This document shows positions 24,736 to 33,536 of a DNA stretch of 64,000 nt, in pieces (position 1 is the stretch's first letter; each line of letters opens with the position of its first letter). This stretch comes from JANXMY01 sp964251675 (GTDB lineage Bacteria > Armatimonadota > Armatimonadia > Armatimonadales > Capsulimonadaceae): positions 89,692-153,691 of the forward strand of contig CAXUKS010000005.1 of NCBI GenBank assembly GCA_964251675.1, read 5' to 3'. The notes under the pieces are model-generated. The model was not told the origin of the DNA. It was given only the letters and a program-made list of their open reading frames with translations, and did no database searches. The position numbers and the translations under genes were made by a program.

Positions 24736-27612
24736 ATGAACGCCCTGCCGTCAATTACCACCTACGACGACCTGACCCCCGAGGCCCTCGCGCCGCTCGG
24801 CTTCGACGACCCCCGACAAGCCTGCCGCATCCTGCAGGGCATGGCCGGGCATGATGTCCCGGACAGCCTGTTTGAAGCCGTCCTGCGGGCGATTGTGCCG
24901 GTGCTGACCCAGAGCGCCGACCCGGACCGGGCAGTTGCAAACCTCGGACGCTGGGCCGAAGCCGTCCGCACCCGCGCCCCATTCTACAGCCAGCTTGCCT
25001 CGGACCCGAGCGCCGCGCCCGCGCTGCTGACTGTCTTCGCGGCGTCGCAGTTTTTCGCCGATCTGCTCATTCACACCCCCGAATACCTGGAAGTGCTGAC
25101 CAACCCCGCCATCCGGGACCGGGCGCGAAACGCCGATGCCCTGTGGGCAGATTTGTCCCGGCGTGTGGGGATTGCCAGAACGCCCAATGCCAAGCGCGAT
25201 GCCCTGCGGCGGTTCAAGCCGCCGGAAGTGCTGCGAATCGGAGTCCGGGATCTGCTCGGCTACGCCACGATGCCGGAAACGGCGCGGGCCATCAGCGACT
25301 TTGCCGATGCGTGTGTCCGCATGGCCTGGCAGATTTGCGCCGACGAACAAGGGCAGCCGGACGCTCCGTTTGCCGTGCTGGCGCTGGGCAAGGAAGGCGG
25401 GCAGGAGCTGAACTATGCCTCCGATATAGATTTAATTTTTGTGCATGGCGACGACTTCCCCGCCCCGGCAGCCATCAAGCTCGGCGAGGCGGTGCGCGAT
25501 GCGCTGGCGCGGGCGACAGACGCGGGCTTTGTCTTTCGGGTGGACCTGCGCCTGCGGCCTGAAGGCCGGTTCGGGCCGGTCTCGCGGTCTCTGGAAAGCT
25601 GCCGGGCCTACTACGAGTCGTGGGCGGAACCCTGGGAGCGGCAGGCATTGATGAAGGCTCGGTGCGTGGCCGGGGACGCCGCTGTCGGGGCGGCGTTTCT
25701 GGCAATGGCCGAGCCGTTCGTGTACCGAACGCGGGTGGAAGAAGCGTTTGTGGAGAGCATCCGCGCCAACAAGCGGCAGCTGGAGCAAAAGATAGCGCGG
25801 GCGGGCGGGGCCGAAGTCAATGTGAAGGAAGGGGTCGGCGGCATCCGCGATGTCGAGTTTGCCGTGCAGCTTCTGCAGCTCACGGCGGGCGGGGCGCGGC
25901 CTGCCCTGCGCGGCGGCAACACTTTGAATGCCCTCGCGGCTCTGGCTGAGGCAGAGCTGATTTCGGACGCCGAGCGGGATATGCTGGCCGAGTCATACCA
26001 GTTTCTGCGAACGGTGGAGCATCGCCTCCAAATCCGCGACGAGCTGCCGGTGCGGGACATTCCCCGCGATCCGCTGGAGCTGCGCCGCTTCGGGCGGCGG
26101 CTGGGCTACGAAGGCGGCGCGGCGTTTCTGACCGACTACCGGCGGCACACGGCGCGGGTTCACGCCCTGTTTGGGCGGCTCTTTTATGGCACAGCCCCCA
26201 CGGACAGCGCAGATGCAGACGAGCCGCTGCCCGGCTGGGTGCTGGCCCCCGATGACCCCGCCGCCCAAAATGCTTTAGGCGAGGCCCTGACCATGCGCGG
26301 CTTCACCGACCTCGCCGCCGCGCTGGCCCTGCTGGCCCGCGCCGTGTCTGGCTCGCGCTACGGCGGCATCTCGCCCGAGTCGCGGGAGACATTCGCCGCG
26401 CTGGTTCCGGCCCTCCTGGACGGCGCGGCAGCCACGGCTGACCCCGACGCTGCTCTGCGCGGGCTGGACGTGCTGGCCGATGCCGTCCCCTCCCGCGCCG
26501 CCCTGTTTGCGACGCTGGCCGAGAGCCGGAGCTTCCTGCCGCGCCTGTGCCTTCTTGCCGCCGAAAGCCCCCCGCAGTGGCAGGTGCTGCTCAGTCATCT
26601 GGAGCTTCTGGATGGCCTCGCCGACGACGAAGCCATGGACGCCCCGCCAACGTTCCTGCCCGCCTGCACCGTGCCGCAACTGGCGGCCAGCGTCCGCCGC
26701 ACCTGCCTCAAAACCGCCGCCCGTGACCTGTGGGGCCTGGCGGACACGCCGACCGTGCTGGCCGAAGTGACGCGCTCTGCTGAGGCGACTCTGGAAAACG
26801 CCCTGACGCTGGCGCGGGCCCAAACCGGCTTCACAGGCCGCTTCGCGGTGATTGGACTGGGAAAGATGGGCGGGAGGGAGCTTGGCTACGGCTCGGATTT
26901 GGACGTGCTGTACGTCGCCGACGCCGGGGAGTTAGCGCCCGCCGCCCGGCTGGCCGAGCGCACGCAGCGGCTCTTAAAAGACGAATTGGGCCGGAGCGGC
27001 ATGGGGATAGAAATGGACGCCCGCCTGCGCCCGCACGGCAATGACGGGCCGCTTGTCCTGGACATCGACTCATTTCGTCGCTACTACGCCGAGGCCGCGC
27101 AGACGTGGGAGCGGCACGCCCTGCTCAAAGCCCGCTTTGTGGCCGGAGACGCGGCGCTCGGAGCCGAGTTCGCCGCGCTGGCCGAAGAGGCAGTGTATGC
27201 CGCACCGTTCACGGACGCGCAGCTTGAAGATGTGCGAACGATGAAGCGGCGCATTGAAACCGAGCGCCTGAAGTCGCCGACCGATCTGAAGCTTGGCCCC
27301 GGTGGCCTGCTGGATATCGAATGGACAGCGCAGCTTTTGCAGCTTCGTCATGCGTCCCGCCGCCCGCGCCTGCGGACACCAAATACTTTGGAGGCCCTGC
27401 GACTTCTGCGCGATGATGCCTTTGTGACGCAGGCCGACTGGGAAACGCTGTCGGAAATTTATGTGGCCCTGCTGTCCCAACGGAACCACCGCTATTTGAA
27501 GTCCGGGGTCAGCAGTGATGCGCCCTCCATACTGCCGGACGAGTTGACGGCCCAACGGGCCGCCGTGCGCGAGGTCTGCGTGCGCGTGTTTTACGGGGAG
27601 CCGGAGACCTAA
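24736..27612 (+). CDS. glnE: Bifunctional glutamine synthetase adenylyltransferase/adenylyl-removing enzyme
   Basis: A 958-residue protein with two nucleotidyltransferase domains. The N-terminal one has ALGKEGGQELNYASDIDLIFV (about residues 217-236) and the C-terminal one has LGKMGGRELGYGSDLDVLYV; each is followed by a GlnD-PII-type helical segment (VGGIRDVEFAVQLLQL; GGLLDIEWTAQLLQL). It adds and removes AMP on glutamine synthetase in response to PII. Full length for the family. The last two residues and TAA lie in the arm of a family A element. Confidence 0.95.
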   Translation: MNALPSITTYDDLTPEALAPLGFDDPRQACRILQGMAGHDVPDSLFEAVLRAIVPVLTQSADPDRAVANLGRWAEAVRTRAPFYSQLASDPSAAPALLTVFAASQFFADLLIHTPEYLEVLTNPAIRDRARNADALWADLSRRVGIARTPNAKRDALRRFKPPEVLRIGVRDLLGYATMPETARAISDFADACVRMAWQICADEQGQPDAPFAVLALGKEGGQELNYASDIDLIFVHGDDFPAPAAIKLGEAVRDALARATDAGFVFRVDLRLRPEGRFGPVSRSLESCRAYYESWAEPWERQALMKARCVAGDAAVGAAFLAMAEPFVYRTRVEEAFVESIRANKRQLEQKIARAGGAEVNVKEGVGGIRDVEFAVQLLQLTAGGARPALRGGNTLNALAALAEAELISDAERDMLAESYQFLRTVEHRLQIRDELPVRDIPRDPLELRRFGRRLGYEGGAAFLTDYRRHTARVHALFGRLFYGTAPTDSADADEPLPGWVLAPDDPAAQNALGEALTMRGFTDLAAALALLARAVSGSRYGGISPESRETFAALVPALLDGAAATADPDAALRGLDVLADAVPSRAALFATLAESRSFLPRLCLLAAESPPQWQVLLSHLELLDGLADDEAMDAPPTFLPACTVPQLAASVRRTCLKTAARDLWGLADTPTVLAEVTRSAEATLENALTLARAQTGFTGRFAVIGLGKMGGRELGYGSDLDVLYVADAGELAPAARLAERTQRLLKDELGRSGMGIEMDARLRPHGNDGPLVLDIDSFRRYYAEAAQTWERHALLKARFVAGDAALGAEFAALAEEAVYAAPFTDAQLEDVRTMKRRIETERLKSPTDLKLGPGGLLDIEWTAQLLQLRHASRRPRLRTPNTLEALRLLRDDAFVTQADWETLSEIYVALLSQRNHRYLKSGVSSDAPSILPDELTAQRAAVREVCVRVFYGEPET

Positions 27613-27760
27613 CCCCCCGCCCCCTTCCCTAAGAAGGAAGGGGGAGCAGACCAGTACGGATAGGACAAGAGGGCAGTGGGCAAGCCCTGCCCCTACGGGT
27701 CTCGCTCTCGTTCTTACTCCCCCTTCCTTCTTAGGGAAGGGGGCGGGGGGTTAGGTCTCC
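27603..27760. repeat. Interspersed palindromic element, copy 6 (family A, best preserved)
   Basis: Arms 27603-27646 and 27717-27760 form a perfect 44-bp inverted repeat; each arm holds a CCCCCTTCCCTAAGAAGGAAGG-type nested palindrome. The centre has GGGCAGTGGGCAAGCCCTGCCCC. It fits exactly between two convergent genes: the glnE stop lies in the left arm and the ABC ATPase stop starts on the last base of the right arm. Confidence 0.92.
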
Positions 27761-28749
27761 TAATCAGGGGCACGAACTTCCGTAAACATCCGCCGGATGA
27801 TCTCCTCCGCCTCCACCTCGTCGATAGCAATGTCGGCGACGGGGAGGCGGGTCAAAATGGCCCCCGCCGCACGGGCGCTTTCGGCGCGGGGGACTTCCAC
27901 CGTGGCATGGCCGCCGTCAAAAGCAACGATTTTGCCAAATGGGGACAATTCGGACTCGGACACGGGCCGCTCAAACGTCAGCCGCAGCAGCTTGGCATCC
28001 GAATACTGCGCCACGAGCTTGTCCAGGCGGTCATCGTACTTCACCAATCCGTGGTCAATAATGATCACCCGGTCGCAGAGCGCCTGAATGTCCTGCATAT
28101 AGTGCGACGTCAGAATAATCGTGCTGCCTTCACGCTCCTGAAACGTCTTCAAGAACTCACGCACCCGGCCCTGCGAGACGACGTCCAGCCCGATGGTCGG
28201 CTCATCTAAATACACCACTTTCGGGGCATACAAAAGCGCGGCGACCAGCTCGCACTTCATGCGCTCGCCCAGAGACAGCTTGCGGACCTGCGTGGACAGC
28301 AGCGGTCCCAGCTCTAAAAGCGCGGTCAGCTCCGTCACGCGCTTCTGGTAGACGGCATCGGGCAGCTCATAGATTTCTTTGAGGAGCAGAAACGAGTCCA
28401 CGGCAGGCAGGTCCCACCAGAGCTGGTTTTTCTGCCCCATCACCAGCGACACCTGCCGCAGATACGGGTTCTTGCGCTCCCAGGGCGTGTACCCCAGCAC
28501 CGTGGCCCGGCCCGAGGTCGGGTACAAAATCCCCGACAGCATTTTCAGAGTGGTCGTCTTCCCCGCCCCGTTCGGCCCCAGAAAGCCCACAATCTCGCCC
28601 GGCTCTATGGTGAACGAAACGCCTTTGACGGCCTGCACGCTGACCGTCTGCCGCGTGTACAGGGATTTGAGCGTTCCAGCCAGGCCCGGCTCTTTTTTAA
28701 TCGAGGTGAACGTTTTAGTGAGGTCTTGGACTTCAATCACAGGAGGCAT
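27760..28749 (-). CDS. ABC-2 type transporter ATP-binding protein (COG4586-like)
   Basis: A 329-residue ATPase: Walker A FLGPNGAGKTT, signature LSLGERMKCE, Walker B VVYLDEPTIGLD, and the subgroup's long insert before the core (LTKTFTSIKKEPG) and MGQKNQLWWDLPA Q-loop region. This subgroup normally works with ABC-2 membrane subunits; a matching permease is encoded about 8 kb away at 36885-37682. The start is set by GGGTATCCT ending 6 nt before the ATG. Confidence 0.9.
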   Translation of the reverse strand: MPPVIEVQDLTKTFTSIKKEPGLAGTLKSLYTRQTVSVQAVKGVSFTIEPGEIVGFLGPNGAGKTTTLKMLSGILYPTSGRATVLGYTPWERKNPYLRQVSLVMGQKNQLWWDLPAVDSFLLLKEIYELPDAVYQKRVTELTALLELGPLLSTQVRKLSLGERMKCELVAALLYAPKVVYLDEPTIGLDVVSQGRVREFLKTFQEREGSTIILTSHYMQDIQALCDRVIIIDHGLVKYDDRLDKLVAQYSDAKLLRLTFERPVSESELSPFGKIVAFDGGHATVEVPRAESARAAGAILTRLPVADIAIDEVEAEEIIRRMFTEVRAPD

Positions 28750-28755
28750 ACGCAG

Positions 28756-28761
28756 AGGATA
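28756..28761 (-). promoter_or_regulatory. -10-like element (TATCCT) for the ABC ATPase gene
   Basis: GGGTATCCT on the minus strand ends 6 nt before the ATG at 28749, just inside the end of the upstream cyclase gene. No ribosome-binding site. Confidence 0.45.
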
Positions 28762-28775
28762 CCCCAGAACTGCGC

Positions 28776-30434
28776 TCAGCCCGCCACGCGGTTGCGGCCT
28801 GCGCTTTTGGAGGCGTAGAGCTGGGCGTCCGCCTGTGCCAGCAGGCGCTCGTGAGTGTGCGCCGCGTCCGGCCCCGCCACGCCGAGGCTGGCCGTGACCG
28901 CAAGGCCCGGCTGCATCTCTGCCCACGGATAGGATTCAATCGCCGCCCGCACCGCCTCGCAGACAACCCGCGCCCCGGCCTCATCGGTGTCCGGGAAAAC
29001 CAGCACAAACTCTTCACCCCCCCAGCGGCCCACAAGGTCTGACTCCCGGCAGGCGCGGCGGATCAGCCAGGCGACCGTTTTCAGCACGTTATCGCCGACC
29101 TGATGCGAAAAACCATCATTGACCTGCTTGAAATGGTCCACATCCAGCAGAGCCACGCACAGCGGTCGGTTGTGACGCACTGCCAGAGCGAATTGCCACG
29201 CCAGGCCAGCCTCCAGGCTGCGACGGTTGGGCAGGCCGGTCAGGGCATCTTCGGCGGCCAGACGCTCCAGCACCTCTGTCTGCGCCCGCAGCTCGGTCAG
29301 CAGCCGCTGGTTTTCCGTGTCGGCATGCTGCAATGCAGCGTTGATCGCTTCCAGCTCCACATTCTGCTGGCGGTGCTGCGCGGTTTCCTGCCGGGCGGCG
29401 TCGGCATCGCGCCGGGCCAGCAGTGTCTGTGTGCGCCGGTCCGCTTCTTCGCTGAACACCTCTCGCTCAATCCGGTGAAACTCCTGATGGTGGGCATAGG
29501 CATCGGCGAACTCCTCGGCATCGGCGCACAGACGGGCGAGCGTCTCATGCACCTCGGACAGCGTTTTGCGTGCCCCCACCTGAGTCGCCAGCCGGGCCGC
29601 TTCGGTCAGTGCTTCGCGGGCGGCCTCGGTGCGTTTTTGGTGAGACAACAGCCTCCCCAGGGAGTGCAGGAAATTGGCTTCGGTCAGGCAGTCACCAATG
29701 ACACGCACCATTGTAATGGCTGCTTGAAATCCTGCTTCCGCCTCGGCCAGTCGCCCCAGGGCGTGCAGGCTTTCTGCAAGATTATTGTGGGCCAGTGCTT
29801 CCCAGTGCCGCTCGCCAAGCACACCCGCCAGAGCGGCAGCTTCTGTATGGACAGTAAGAGACTCGTGGTGACGGCCCAAGCAGATGTAGGCGTCGCCGAG
29901 GTTGCAGGCGGCGTGCAACTCCCCGGCGGCATCATTTGTCTGCTGCGCCAGAAGGCGGGCACACGAAAAGCAGTCCAGGGACTCCTCATGCTGCTCCAAA
30001 GCACCGAGAACAACCCCGACTCCCATCAGTGCCTTGCCGACCAGCCTGCTGTCGCCCAGGGCTTCGGCCAGCCGCTGCGCCTCTAGATAGCTGTCCAGCG
30101 CGGCGGAATAATCATCCAGGCTGTAGTGCGCGGACCCGGCCCGCACCCGCAGGGCGGCCTCGCGCCGGGGGTCTTCCCGGCACAGGACCAATCCCTCGGT
30201 GGCATGCGCCAGTGACGCCACCGGATCGCCAGTTTGCAGGCTGATCAGACTGAAACTCAGCAGGCAGTCCACTTCCACGGACACATCGCCGCTCTCGCGG
30301 CAGAGAGCAATCGACCGGCCCAGCGCGGCCCGTGCGTCCTCGTACCGAAACTCCAGGCGGGCGGCCTCGCCGCGCTCAAAAAGCACTGCTGCGGAAGGCG
30401 TCACTGCGATTTGTTGCTCGGTGCAGGCAGGCAT
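28776..30434 (-). CDS. TPR-GGDEF diguanylate cyclase
   Basis: A 552-residue cytoplasmic protein. Residues 15-340 are TPR helices (NNLAESLHALGRLAEAEAGF type), residues about 345-395 a coiled coil, and the last 160 a GGDEF domain with DALTGLPNRRSLE, LDVDHFKQVND and RWGGEEFVLVF (intact active site). It should make cyclic di-GMP in response to a protein or ligand bound by the TPRs. ATG 30434 is chosen because TTGTTT and TAATAA, 16 bp apart, end 8 nt upstream; an ATG at 30482 adds 16 residues. Confidence 0.9.
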   Translation of the reverse strand: MPACTEQQIAVTPSAAVLFERGEAARLEFRYEDARAALGRSIALCRESGDVSVEVDCLLSFSLISLQTGDPVASLAHATEGLVLCREDPRREAALRVRAGSAHYSLDDYSAALDSYLEAQRLAEALGDSRLVGKALMGVGVVLGALEQHEESLDCFSCARLLAQQTNDAAGELHAACNLGDAYICLGRHHESLTVHTEAAALAGVLGERHWEALAHNNLAESLHALGRLAEAEAGFQAAITMVRVIGDCLTEANFLHSLGRLLSHQKRTEAAREALTEAARLATQVGARKTLSEVHETLARLCADAEEFADAYAHHQEFHRIEREVFSEEADRRTQTLLARRDADAARQETAQHRQQNVELEAINAALQHADTENQRLLTELRAQTEVLERLAAEDALTGLPNRRSLEAGLAWQFALAVRHNRPLCVALLDVDHFKQVNDGFSHQVGDNVLKTVAWLIRRACRESDLVGRWGGEEFVLVFPDTDEAGARVVCEAVRAAIESYPWAEMQPGLAVTASLGVAGPDAAHTHERLLAQADAQLYASKSAGRNRVAG

Positions 30435-30525
30435 AGTTGTTGTTATTATCGGCATTGGTGTCAAAAACAACAGCCGGAGCATACGGTCAGGGAACTAACC
30501 CCTCCCTCTGTTGGTAGAACCCGGC

Positions 30526-31113
30526 ATGGATGATGTCACGGGCGGCACAGACGCAGCGCGGCGAGCCGCCTTCGCGGCCCTCGCCGCAGAACATGAAGCC
30601 GTGCTGATGCGGACGGCCCTGCGGCTTTGCCGGGGCCACCACGACCGGGCGCAGGATTTGGTGCAGGATACCCTGATTCGAGCCTACTCAGCGTTTCTGG
30701 CCGGGAAGATGGAGGAGACACGCGGAGCGCGGCCCTGGCTGGTGCGAATTCTCACTAACCTCTTCATCAACGATTACCAGCGGCGCAAAAAGTGGGAGGC
30801 CGACGTGGACTTTGAAACGCTCACGTCAGGCGGCGAGACCGGCCCGTCTTCTACGCGGGCCGCGCCCGAGGACGTTCCCGGCGTGGCCCTGCTGGCGCGG
30901 ACGCTGGACGAAGAATTGGAGAAGGCGCTGGCGATGCTCTCCGAGGGACTGCGCCTGTGCGTCGTGCTGGTGGATATGCAGGGGCTGGAATACGAAGAAG
31001 CCGCCCGCGCCCTGGGCATTCCGATTGGAACCGTGCGCTCGCGCCTGGCCCGTGCCCGCATGAAGCTGCACGATATTTTGCAGGATTTCGCCCGCCGCCG
31101 GGGCTATGCGTGA
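30526..31113 (+). CDS. ECF-type RNA polymerase sigma factor
   Basis: A 195-residue sigma-70 family protein. Region 2 contains HHDRAQDLVQDTLIRAY and RGARPWLVRILTNLFINDYQRRK; region 4 contains LRLCVVLVDMQGLEYEEAA and GIPIGTVRSRLARARMKL. It would redirect transcription under an envelope or stress signal. It is followed 31 bp later by a zinc-finger anti-sigma-like gene, the usual pairing. Confidence 0.93.
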   Translation: MDDVTGGTDAARRAAFAALAAEHEAVLMRTALRLCRGHHDRAQDLVQDTLIRAYSAFLAGKMEETRGARPWLVRILTNLFINDYQRRKKWEADVDFETLTSGGETGPSSTRAAPEDVPGVALLARTLDEELEKALAMLSEGLRLCVVLVDMQGLEYEEAARALGIPIGTVRSRLARARMKLHDILQDFARRRGYA

Positions 31114-31144
31114 TCCCACTTTTTGACCTGAGAGGACAGCCCTG

Positions 31145-31438
31145 ATGAAACACAAATTTGATCCCGCAGACTTGAAGCCCTGCCCGCACATGCGAACGCT
31201 GGTTTCCGCCTGGACTGACGGCGCTCTGCGCGGGCTGCCGCGCTGGTACACTGAGGCGCACGTCAAAGGCTGCCCGCAGTGCCAGGCATCCCTGCCGTTT
31301 CTGCGGACGCTCCGCGCCCGTGTCGGTGCGCTGGCCGAGGTCGGCCCCGTGCCCGAGCCGCTGACGGAGGAGCGCCGCCGGGGCGTGGAAGCCGCCTGGG
31401 AGCAGGCCGAAAGTGCTTTCGTCCCGCCGCCGGAATGA
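31145..31438 (+). CDS. Zinc-finger anti-sigma-like protein
   Basis: A 97-residue soluble protein with CPHMRTLVSAWTDGAL and AHVKGCPQCQASLPFLRTLR: the HxxxCxxC motif of ZAS/zf-HC2 anti-sigma domains. It lacks a membrane segment, so it would be a cytoplasmic, possibly redox-sensitive, regulator of the sigma factor encoded just upstream. GAGGACA precedes the ATG. Confidence 0.85.
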   Translation: MKHKFDPADLKPCPHMRTLVSAWTDGALRGLPRWYTEAHVKGCPQCQASLPFLRTLRARVGALAEVGPVPEPLTEERRRGVEAAWEQAESAFVPPPE

Positions 31439-31440
31439 AA

Positions 31441-31558
31441 AGGAGAAAAAAGGAGAAAAAGGACAGGGGCAAGCCCGGTCCCTACGTTTCTTGCTCCTAT
31501 ACGTTTCTTGGTCCTCATCCGGCTCCCTCTCTGAAGGAGAGGGCGGGGGGAGAGGTTC
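31441..31558. repeat. Interspersed palindromic element, copy 7 (family A, degraded)
   Basis: It begins 2 bp after the anti-sigma stop. The core reads GGACAGGGGCAAGCCCGGTCCC followed by TACG, and the right end holds CTCCCTCTCTGAAGGAGAGGGCGGGGGG. The left arm is largely lost. Confidence 0.65.
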
Positions 31559-31580
31559 CCTCCTCTGGAAAGGCCCCTGC

Positions 31581-32483
31581 ATGACTTCTAACGCCCCGCG
31601 CCTGAGCGGCAACCCCCTGTTTCCCGGCTGGTACGCCGACCCTGAAATTCACTGCTTTGGGGGCCGCTACTACGTTTATCCCACCACCTCGCGCTGCTAT
31701 GACGAGCAGACTTACTACGAATGCTGGTCGTCGCCGGACCTCACCGACTGGCATAATGAAGGCGTGATTCTAGACTTCAAAGACGTGCCGTGGTCGACAA
31801 ACTATGCTGCCTGGGCGCCCTCGTGCGCTGAATCGGGTGGCAAGTATTATTTCTATTTTTCCGCTGGTGACGGAGCCGGCCTGGGCGTGGCCGTCTCCGA
31901 CTCGCCCTCCGGGCCGTTCCGGGATGCTATTCAGCACCCGCTGGTCGGCTTTTATCCGCATGGAGCGCAGCCGATTGACGCGCACTGCTTTGTGGACGAT
32001 GACGGGCGGGCCTATCTCTATTTTGGCGGGCATCGGCACTGCGTGATGAGCCGTCTGACCCGGACGCTGTGCGCGTTTGACCTGGATTTCCGGGAAATCA
32101 CGCCATCCAAAGAGTATGTCGAAGGCCCGTTCATGGTCAAGCGCCGGGGCCGGTACTATCTGATGTGGAGCGAAGGCGGCTGGGGGGATCATACCTACCG
32201 GGCCGCTTACGGGGTCGGGGACAGCCCATTCGGGCCGTTTGAATACGGCGGCCTGCTTCTGCAAAACAATCCTAAAATCGCGCAGGGCGCAGGACATCAT
32301 TCGGTGCTGCGTCTGCCGGGCACAGACGACGACTGGGTCATCTGCTACCACCGCCGCCCGCTCGGCGAGACCGACGCCAACCACCGCGTCGTTTGCCTGG
32401 ACCGGCTGGTGTTCAGCGAAGACGGCTCTATCGCCCCGGTGACGCTGACCCACACTGGCGTCCCCGCGCACCCGGCTCCATGA
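31581..32483 (+). CDS. Glycoside hydrolase family 43-like protein
   Basis: A 300-residue five-bladed beta-propeller-type enzyme. Asp20 in GWYADPEIH fits the general base, Asp133 in PIDAHCFVDDDG the pKa modulator and Glu181 in YVEGPFMVKR the acid. GH43 enzymes release arabinose or xylose. No signal peptide is seen, so it would be cytoplasmic. ATG 31581 follows GGAAAGG; the longer frame runs back through a repeat. An eroded fragment follows. Confidence 0.88.
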   Translation: MTSNAPRLSGNPLFPGWYADPEIHCFGGRYYVYPTTSRCYDEQTYYECWSSPDLTDWHNEGVILDFKDVPWSTNYAAWAPSCAESGGKYYFYFSAGDGAGLGVAVSDSPSGPFRDAIQHPLVGFYPHGAQPIDAHCFVDDDGRAYLYFGGHRHCVMSRLTRTLCAFDLDFREITPSKEYVEGPFMVKRRGRYYLMWSEGGWGDHTYRAAYGVGDSPFGPFEYGGLLLQNNPKIAQGAGHHSVLRLPGTDDDWVICYHRRPLGETDANHRVVCLDRLVFSEDGSIAPVTLTHTGVPAHPAP

Positions 32484-32514
32484 AACCACCACTACTGGCC
32501 CTGCTGGCCCGTGG

Positions 32515-32772
32515 GTGGCTTCGCTGCTTGATGGCCGTTTGGTTGTTACCACCTGTGCCAACCAAATTTCCTACAGCGACGACTTCGGCACGACCTGGAC
32601 CCGCACCGCGCCGGCCTGGGACATCGGCTTTGCCCTCTCCTGGCCCGCCATTTATCAGACCGGCCCGCATGAGATTGCCGTGATGAACACCTATCGCGGC
32701 ATCAACATCCACTTCGGGGCGTATCGGCCTCAGCGGCAGCCTGCCGAGGCTCCGGCAAAGCTGCTTCGCTGA
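32515..32772 (+). pseudogene. BNR/sialidase-like fragment
   Basis: About 85 codons with LLDGRLVVTT, a BNR-like SYSDDFGTTWTRT and EIAVMNTYRGINIHFGAY. It resembles the end of a BNR-repeat hydrolase without the rest; the frame extends upstream across the GH43 stop in a different frame (GPAGPWVASLLDG). It is likely a gene remnant. The 3' part overlaps the small minus-strand gene that follows. Confidence 0.4.
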
Positions 32773-32899
32773 AAATCACTTCGTAGGCAGCGTAGACCGC
32801 AAACTCTACGTCCGTATCTGGGTCACGGCCCATTGCTTCAAAGCCTGCGATCCAGTCGGCTTCCGAAAGCATGGGCGGCGCTAAGTTCTGTTCAGTCAT
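32702..32899 (-). CDS. Small acidic hypothetical protein
   Basis: A 65-residue acidic protein (LSEADWIAGFEAMGRDPDTDVEFAVYAAYEVI written here in part as LSEADWIAGFEAMG) with AAYEVIFSEAALPEP near the end. It starts 7 bp after the HAD gene stop with GGGG upstream, so it is probably the last gene of that operon. No family known. Confidence 0.5.
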   Translation of the reverse strand: MTEQNLAPPMLSEADWIAGFEAMGRDPDTDVEFAVYAAYEVIFSEAALPEPRQAAAEADTPRSGC

Positions 32900-32906
32900 T
32901 GTGTCT

Positions 32907-33500
32907 TTACCCCTTGCGCCACAGCACCCGAATATCGACGGCCCGCATTCCGGCGCGGCGGGCGGCTTCCAGGCCCGGATCGCCGTCTTCATACACAATG
33001 CAGTCGGCGGGGGCGACGCCGAGGCGCTCGGCGGCCAGCAGGAAGATGTCCGGCGCGGGCTTGGCGTGCGTCACATCATCGGCAGTCACAATCACAGGAA
33101 ACAATTCCAAAAGCCCCGTGACTGTCAGCGTTTGGCGCACAACCCGGCCCCAGCCGCTGGAGGCCACAGCCAGCGGGACGCGCCCGGCGTGCGCCCGTGC
33201 GATGTCGGCGACGGCGGTGATTTCCTCAATCGTGTGCAGCACTTCCAGATAGCGGCCTTCTTTTTCTTCCTGCGTCGTGCCCATGTCCATCCGGTAGCCG
33301 TCCTGTGCCAGAGCCTCGATAGTGGCCTGACTGGACAGGCCGCCCAGGTCCAGAAATCGCTGCAAGTCAACCGTGTGTCCCGCTGCCGCGTAAGTGGCTA
33401 CCCATGACCGGGCATGGGCGGGCATGGTGTCGGCGAGGGTTCCGTCACAGTCAAAAATCAGCGCCTTGTAGGGCAGCGGGGGGGCAATACATGGGTCCAT
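32907..33500 (-). CDS. HAD family sugar-phosphate phosphatase/mutase (YqaB-like)
   Basis: A 197-residue HAD subfamily IA protein: motif I IFDCDGTLADTMPAH, motif II VASSGWG, motif III/IV KPAPDIFLLAAERLGV and YEDGDPGLEAARRAGM. The DTMPAH segment resembles fructose-1-phosphate phosphatase and beta-phosphoglucomutase groups. Cytosolic; substrate uncertain. It follows the NERD gene by 36 bp on the same strand. Confidence 0.85.
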   Translation of the reverse strand: MDPCIAPPLPYKALIFDCDGTLADTMPAHARSWVATYAAAGHTVDLQRFLDLGGLSSQATIEALAQDGYRMDMGTTQEEKEGRYLEVLHTIEEITAVADIARAHAGRVPLAVASSGWGRVVRQTLTVTGLLELFPVIVTADDVTHAKPAPDIFLLAAERLGVAPADCIVYEDGDPGLEAARRAGMRAVDIRVLWRKG

Positions 33501-33536
33501 GCCGGGTCTTTCATCACTTGCCCCGCTTTTTCCTGC

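Noticed and set aside
31770..32561. 263-codon minus-strand frame over GH43
   Set aside because: GH43 on the plus strand has its catalytic residues intact; this is its antisense shadow.
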